64,000 nucleotides of DNA, taken from Pythium myriotylum (Eukaryota; Oomycota; Peronosporomycetes; Pythiales; Pythiaceae). Within the stretch, counting starts at the first letter, position 1, and every line of letters starts with the position of its first letter. The notes beneath the pieces are model-generated. The model was not told where the DNA came from. It ran no database searches and saw nothing but the letters and a program-made list of their open reading frames with translations. Below, piece after piece: positions 60,151 through 64,000 of the stretch. The stretch is taken from positions 1,178,001 to 1,242,000 of the forward strand of contig JALJCQ010000001.1 of the NCBI GenBank assembly GCA_023091665.1. The letters run 5' to 3'. Made by a program: the position numbers and the translations under genes.

Positions 60151-63043
60151 ATGGCGCCGACGCCGCCGACCGACTCGAAAGCCCCAGCGGAAATGGAGCG
60201 GAGACGAGACCGCCAACACGACGAAGTCGCCAGCCCACGCACGAGTTTCTGCCTATTGGAGGCCGCAGCCGACGACCGCGACAGCGCCGTGTCGGCCTCG
60301 CTCCCCGTGCCGTCGCCGCCCCACGGACTCCACCCGTTGAACCCGACGCGGCGTCATGGCCACACGGCGGCGACGACGCCGGCCAACTCGGCGACCGGAA
60401 GAAGGCGGCGGGTGTCGTACGGACAACCAATGGCCGCGACGCCGTCGTCAGTAGCAGCGCGCTCGCCGAGGAAAGTGCAGTACCCGTCGACGTCCACCGT
60501 CTCGATCCCGCCGCTCATGGACCAGTTCGATGCCGACGGCAGTGTTGCTGTCGCTGAAGAGAGCCACCACGACGATGTCGACGTGGACTCGATGCAAGGA
60601 TTCTTTCGCGTCGACTCGAGCGTCTACGCCAACCCGGACAATATCGCGCCATCGCTGCAGACCTCGATCATCATGGGCGAGTCGCAGATCGTCGGCGTGA
60701 ACGGCACCCTCGGGAGCTTGTACCCTGGCAAGCGGAGGCAACGGCGAGCCACTGATGCGATTGCGCTTGAAGTCGCCACAGCGAACTCGTTCCAATCTCA
60801 CAATTCACTGCAAGACCATTTTGGCGCCCACCGCCAGCAGCACCTGCACCACACAGGAGACACGATTGAGAGCAGCATGGTTGGCGTAGAATCGCCCATT
60901 GACCCCTCCCTGATGACCGGAGGCTCGGATGATTTCTCCGGACGAGACACAAGCGTGTACGAGCCCACGTATAAGTCGAGTTGGCGGCAATTGTGTTGTT
61001 GTAGGCGATCTCGACCCGCCGCAACTGTCAAGGAATCGATGACGCTGGCCCAGTTTGCAAAGTCACTATGGGCACGACTGCACATGACATGGGACTCGTA
61101 CTTCTTGTTCTTCACACTGGCCCTAGCGATTTGTAGCATCCCGCTAGCCGTCGGAATTGCAGCAATAATCAAGGCTGCGAACACTGTCGCGTTCAGAGCA
61201 CGATGCGAGTTTCGCGAAGGAAATACTCGTCTTGACGATCATGGCATCAGCACAGCTCTCCTTGCGTCCATCTTCATCCCGATGTTCAACCATCTCGTGC
61301 TACTCTTGGTGTCCTTGTGGATCGCCATCAGATGTAGCTACAGCCGAAAACGCGTTCTTAAGAGCTCTCCTTCGAGCACGACTGCGACGCTGAGTAAGTC
61401 ATTTTGACGGAGATCATCAATCTGTCACCTGGGCTAACTCCCGCTTTATCTATCTTGCAGCCTCCGCATTCATGCTTCCTTGTTTTGAGTTCATCTGGTA
61501 CACCATCAGCTTCTTGAACCTGGTCGGTTTTGTTCTCTACGCCGCCAGCTATAACTTCGAATCCGCCAAGAACAAGAACCGACTTCATCTGGACAAAAAT
61601 GCCCCATACCCATGTGATGTCGTTTCACTGCCATTTACGTGGATGCTGCAGCTCTTGCCGTTTTTGATGGCTCAGCATTCGGTCTCCCAGGAAGCTGTGC
61701 GGCGCGCTATTGCGTACTCTGGCTTGATATGCTCGCTCATCCTCGTGCTCCAGATTACGTTATACAAGGAAGGCCATGCCGGGATGGGGACAATCTCAAT
61801 CGGAACCCATGTGATGCTGCTCAGTTTCTATTGCTGGACCAAGTTTCTTTCTCACGCACGTTCTAGCTTCGACTTCTTCTTCGTTATTGCAATCCTAGAC
61901 TCTGTGACAGCGATCACGGTGGAAATCATCGCACTGGCAAGCACCGATTACTCGACAACGTCACCGCTTATGATTGGTCACTGTGTCGTCATGAGTCTTG
62001 ACGCAATTCTCACAGTCTCTATCCTTCTCTCACTTCGAGCAGATACCCAGTACTGGCTCGGGATTGATGATGCGAACACTTCAGCCACCCATCCATTCAA
62101 GCAGTACATGCGGCAGTTGTCTGAGCGTGGCATGATTACAAACTTCTCGACGCGTACGTCTGTGTACGATGTCCATCGCATGATCGAAGAGCACCGAAAA
62201 TCGGTTGTCGATTTTTCTGCCCTCAGACTCGAGTGTGTGATTGCACAAGGGGCAACCTCCATAGTAATGCGTGGTTTGCTCCGGTCAAACAAACCTATTG
62301 CCCTCAAGATCTACACTTCTGTGCAAGTAACGGATGAGGAAGTGCGACGGTTCTCTCGTGAGACGGCTCTTAATGTTCAACTGTCGCATCCAAATATCGT
62401 CAAGTTCTACGGTCTCTGTGTCGTGCCCCCGTCTATCTCTTTGGTGTTCGAGTTCTGTGAGTACGGTGGTCTTGATGGTGTGCTGAGTAACGGCAGTATG
62501 CACTCGCTTTCGACGAAACTGAGAGCGTGGCTTGATGCTTGTCGGGCTGTAGCGTACTTGCACAGTTTCACTCCACCGCTCCTTCATCGCGACATTAAGA
62601 CGGACAACTTCCTTGTCGGCCAAGACTTCACACTCAAGCTGGCTGATTTCGGGGAGGCCAACTTGCTCAAGCCACGTACGGATGGCACGATGACAATCGC
62701 AGGCACGGTAGACTACATGGCACCCGAGATGATTCTAGGTGGAAAGACCGCTCGATACGGCACTGGTGTGGATGTCTACAGCCTAATGATCACGCTATGG
62801 CAGATCATGGTGCCCGATCGGAGTCCGTGGGAAGGTCGCTCGCATCTGGAAGTGTATACCTGTGTCACTAATGGCGAGCGTCCTCCGTTGCTGCCGAGCA
62901 TCCCCAGTGGCTGTGCTGAGATCCTGGAGGCTGGTTGGGTCGCAAACCCATCTGAGCGTGTGGCCGTGGAGGACATCATCGCAAAGGTCCACCAGTTGTG
63001 GCTGCTCTCGACCCACCAGAAGACACTCAAACGCACCAAGTGA
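60151..63043 (+). CDS. Multi-pass receptor-like TKL protein kinase
   Basis: Exons 60151-61393 and 61461-63043 (67-nt intron, GTAAGT...TTGCAG, phase 1) give 941 residues. Start ATG 60151 (MAPTPPTDSK); upstream in frame only TTG. The first 300 residues are polar. Then come about seven transmembrane helices (about 315-640), including YFLFFTLALAICSIPLAVGIAAII, LLASIFIPMFNHLVLLLVSLWIAI, FMLPCFEFIWYTISFLNLVGFVLY and VMSLDAILTVSILLSL. A tyrosine-kinase-like (TKL) Ser/Thr kinase domain fills about 690-930: GATSIVMRG loop, IALKIY lysine, LLHRDIKTDN, KLADFGEA and DYMAPEM, all catalytic residues intact. Seven-helix modules joined to a cytosolic kinase occur in oomycetes; ligand and pathway are unknown. 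Confidence 0.85.
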
Positions 63044-63154
63044 GACGAGCAGATTTTCGCGCTGTTATTTCAGTATACTCGTTGGTTGTTGTAAATAGGA
63101 AGCTGAAAAATGTGCTCGAATTCCTCGGTTTTGGATTCCCATTGGCGTGGGAGC

Positions 63155-63643
63155 ATGGCAACGATGTACGATAGCGACGACGAGCGCTCGACTGAGTTCT
63201 ACGGTTTCGACTACGACTCGCACGACGGGCTTCGTGGCGACGTCGAGCGAGTAGAAGTTCCTCTTGCACTGGTTCGACGATGCACCCCACGGCTTCCGCA
63301 TCGCTGAGAACTGGTGATTGGACTCGAGCATGCGTGATCTCGGACGACATGGAGGCACAGACTAGTGGATCGACGTGGACTATGAAGTCGGGCTCCTCAT
63401 CGGCCGTTCACTTGAGGCTTTATCCATCCAAATCAATGATGTTGGCGAGAGGTGCCATGAAGAACGCCTTCCACATGGCCTCAAGGTATGCACACCTCGA
63501 CTCGTCGAGCTTTCGCATCGAAATCTGGACCCTCCGATACAACATACTAACACAAGATGGTTCTTTTGTCATTGGAACTTGGGGACATTCATGGTCTCCC
63601 AGTGGAGGAACTGGAGATGTTCTTAGGATACATGGATGATTAA
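63155..63643 (+). CDS. Short multi-exon locus, structure unresolved
   Basis: Protein-like pieces are seen but not fully joined. There is a start exon from ATG 63155 (MATMYDSDDERSTEFYG...). A following segment in another frame contains HWFDDAPHGFRIAEN (about 63255-63311). Two good 3' exons are 63366-63485 (GLLIGRSLEALSIQINDVGE) and 63557-63643 (GDIHGLPVEELEMFLGYMDD, TAA), linked by a 71-nt intron with GTATGC, TACTAAC branch and CACAAG. The last junction is convincing and in phase; the earlier ones are not, so the gene may be decayed or have a small unrecognised exon. No domain recognised. Confidence 0.4.
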
Positions 63644-64000
63644 AGTGCACTCAATCCCATCCAAACAAATTGGACCAAACTTCGCTTTGGTAAGGGATGG
63701 GGCAGAGAATTTGGATCCGAGACTGTCGCAATCTTGTAGAGGATTCGAAATGGCCAGCAAAACCTACTCGTTTGAGAACTCATTCATCGCGAGCTTCAAA
63801 TACAAGCGCTCTCGAAGTTATCGATCAAGAGTCGTCGGATTTTACCGTTCCTTCATGTAAACCTCCTTTAAAAAAATCTTACAGCCGTCGTGATTATACA
63901 GACGTACTTGCGCTCACTGTCAACAATATATCGTATATGCGATCCATGCCAAGTTTGTTTCGACGACTTTGCCGTGGGCCAGCTGGTCGTTGCGGTTCTC
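63644..64000. other. Right-edge sequence, no gene recognised
   Basis: About 360 bases to the window end. One 74-codon frame (63636-63860) has no domain. AT-rich around 63860-63940. Confidence 0.5.

Noticed and set aside
1..64000. CRISPR arrays, rRNA or tRNA genes, bacterial operons
   Set aside because: No regularly spaced direct repeats, no recognisable tRNA or rRNA sequence, and gene structure is eukaryotic throughout.

Overview
The window is eukaryotic nuclear DNA and most likely comes from an oomycete (Peronosporales or Pythiales type). The evidence is: dense genes on both strands; few short GT-AG introns (about 54-107 nt, several with GTAAGT, GTGAGT or GTACGT donors); core-promoter elements resembling the oomycete initiator (TCATTC or TCATTG followed by a pyrimidine/CAATTT block) upstream of the transporter genes; a motile-cilium gene (CFAP251/WDR66), as expected in a zoosporic organism; and expanded START-FYVE, C2-DysF and JEN-type carboxylate transporter families. 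No rRNA, tRNA or CRISPR array was seen.

Layout. 1-7.1 kb: the 3' end of one HECT ubiquitin ligase, an unknown three-exon gene, a C2-DysF protein, a membrane-anchored NZF-HECT ligase paralogous to the first fragment, and a small coiled-coil membrane protein. 7.3-19.5 kb: an eIF4E with four exons, then three START-FYVE paralogues in tandem. Between the first two of these lies a disturbed minus-strand locus carrying two adjacent near-perfect palindromes. Two more C2-DysF genes follow, one broken by an in-frame TAA. 19.6-30.4 kb: CFAP251, a SEL1-repeat/LamG protein, an AGC-like kinase, a B12D/MLRQ-like mitochondrial protein, unknown genes and a PIF1/Helitron-type helicase remnant.

30.8-46.9 kb: a UPF0598 (C8orf82-like) gene, then five JEN/SHS-type carboxylate transporters. 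Two of these encode identical 509-residue proteins and form the core of a roughly 2.1 kb inverted repeat. 47.5-52.5 kb: an F-box/cytochrome b5 fusion, then four AlkB-like 2-oxoglutarate dioxygenases packed into under 4 kb. 52.6-63.1 kb: an AAAP amino-acid transporter, a very long disordered FYVE protein whose FYVE finger is split by an intron, and a multi-pass receptor-like TKL kinase. The last kilobase holds a short, incompletely resolved multi-exon locus.

The dominant theme is local duplication (HECT x2, START-FYVE x3, C2-DysF x3, JEN x5, AlkB x4), with signs of gene conversion in the JEN cluster and of local decay. Phosphoinositide and lipid-binding modules (FYVE, START, C2) recur, and ubiquitin functions (HECT x2, F-box) lie among them. 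There is no clear sign that different families form one pathway. I found no wholly new defence or mobile system. The most unusual structures are the twin palindromes at 11.56-11.69 kb, the converted inverted repeat, and the F-box/b5 and TM-NZF-HECT fusions.
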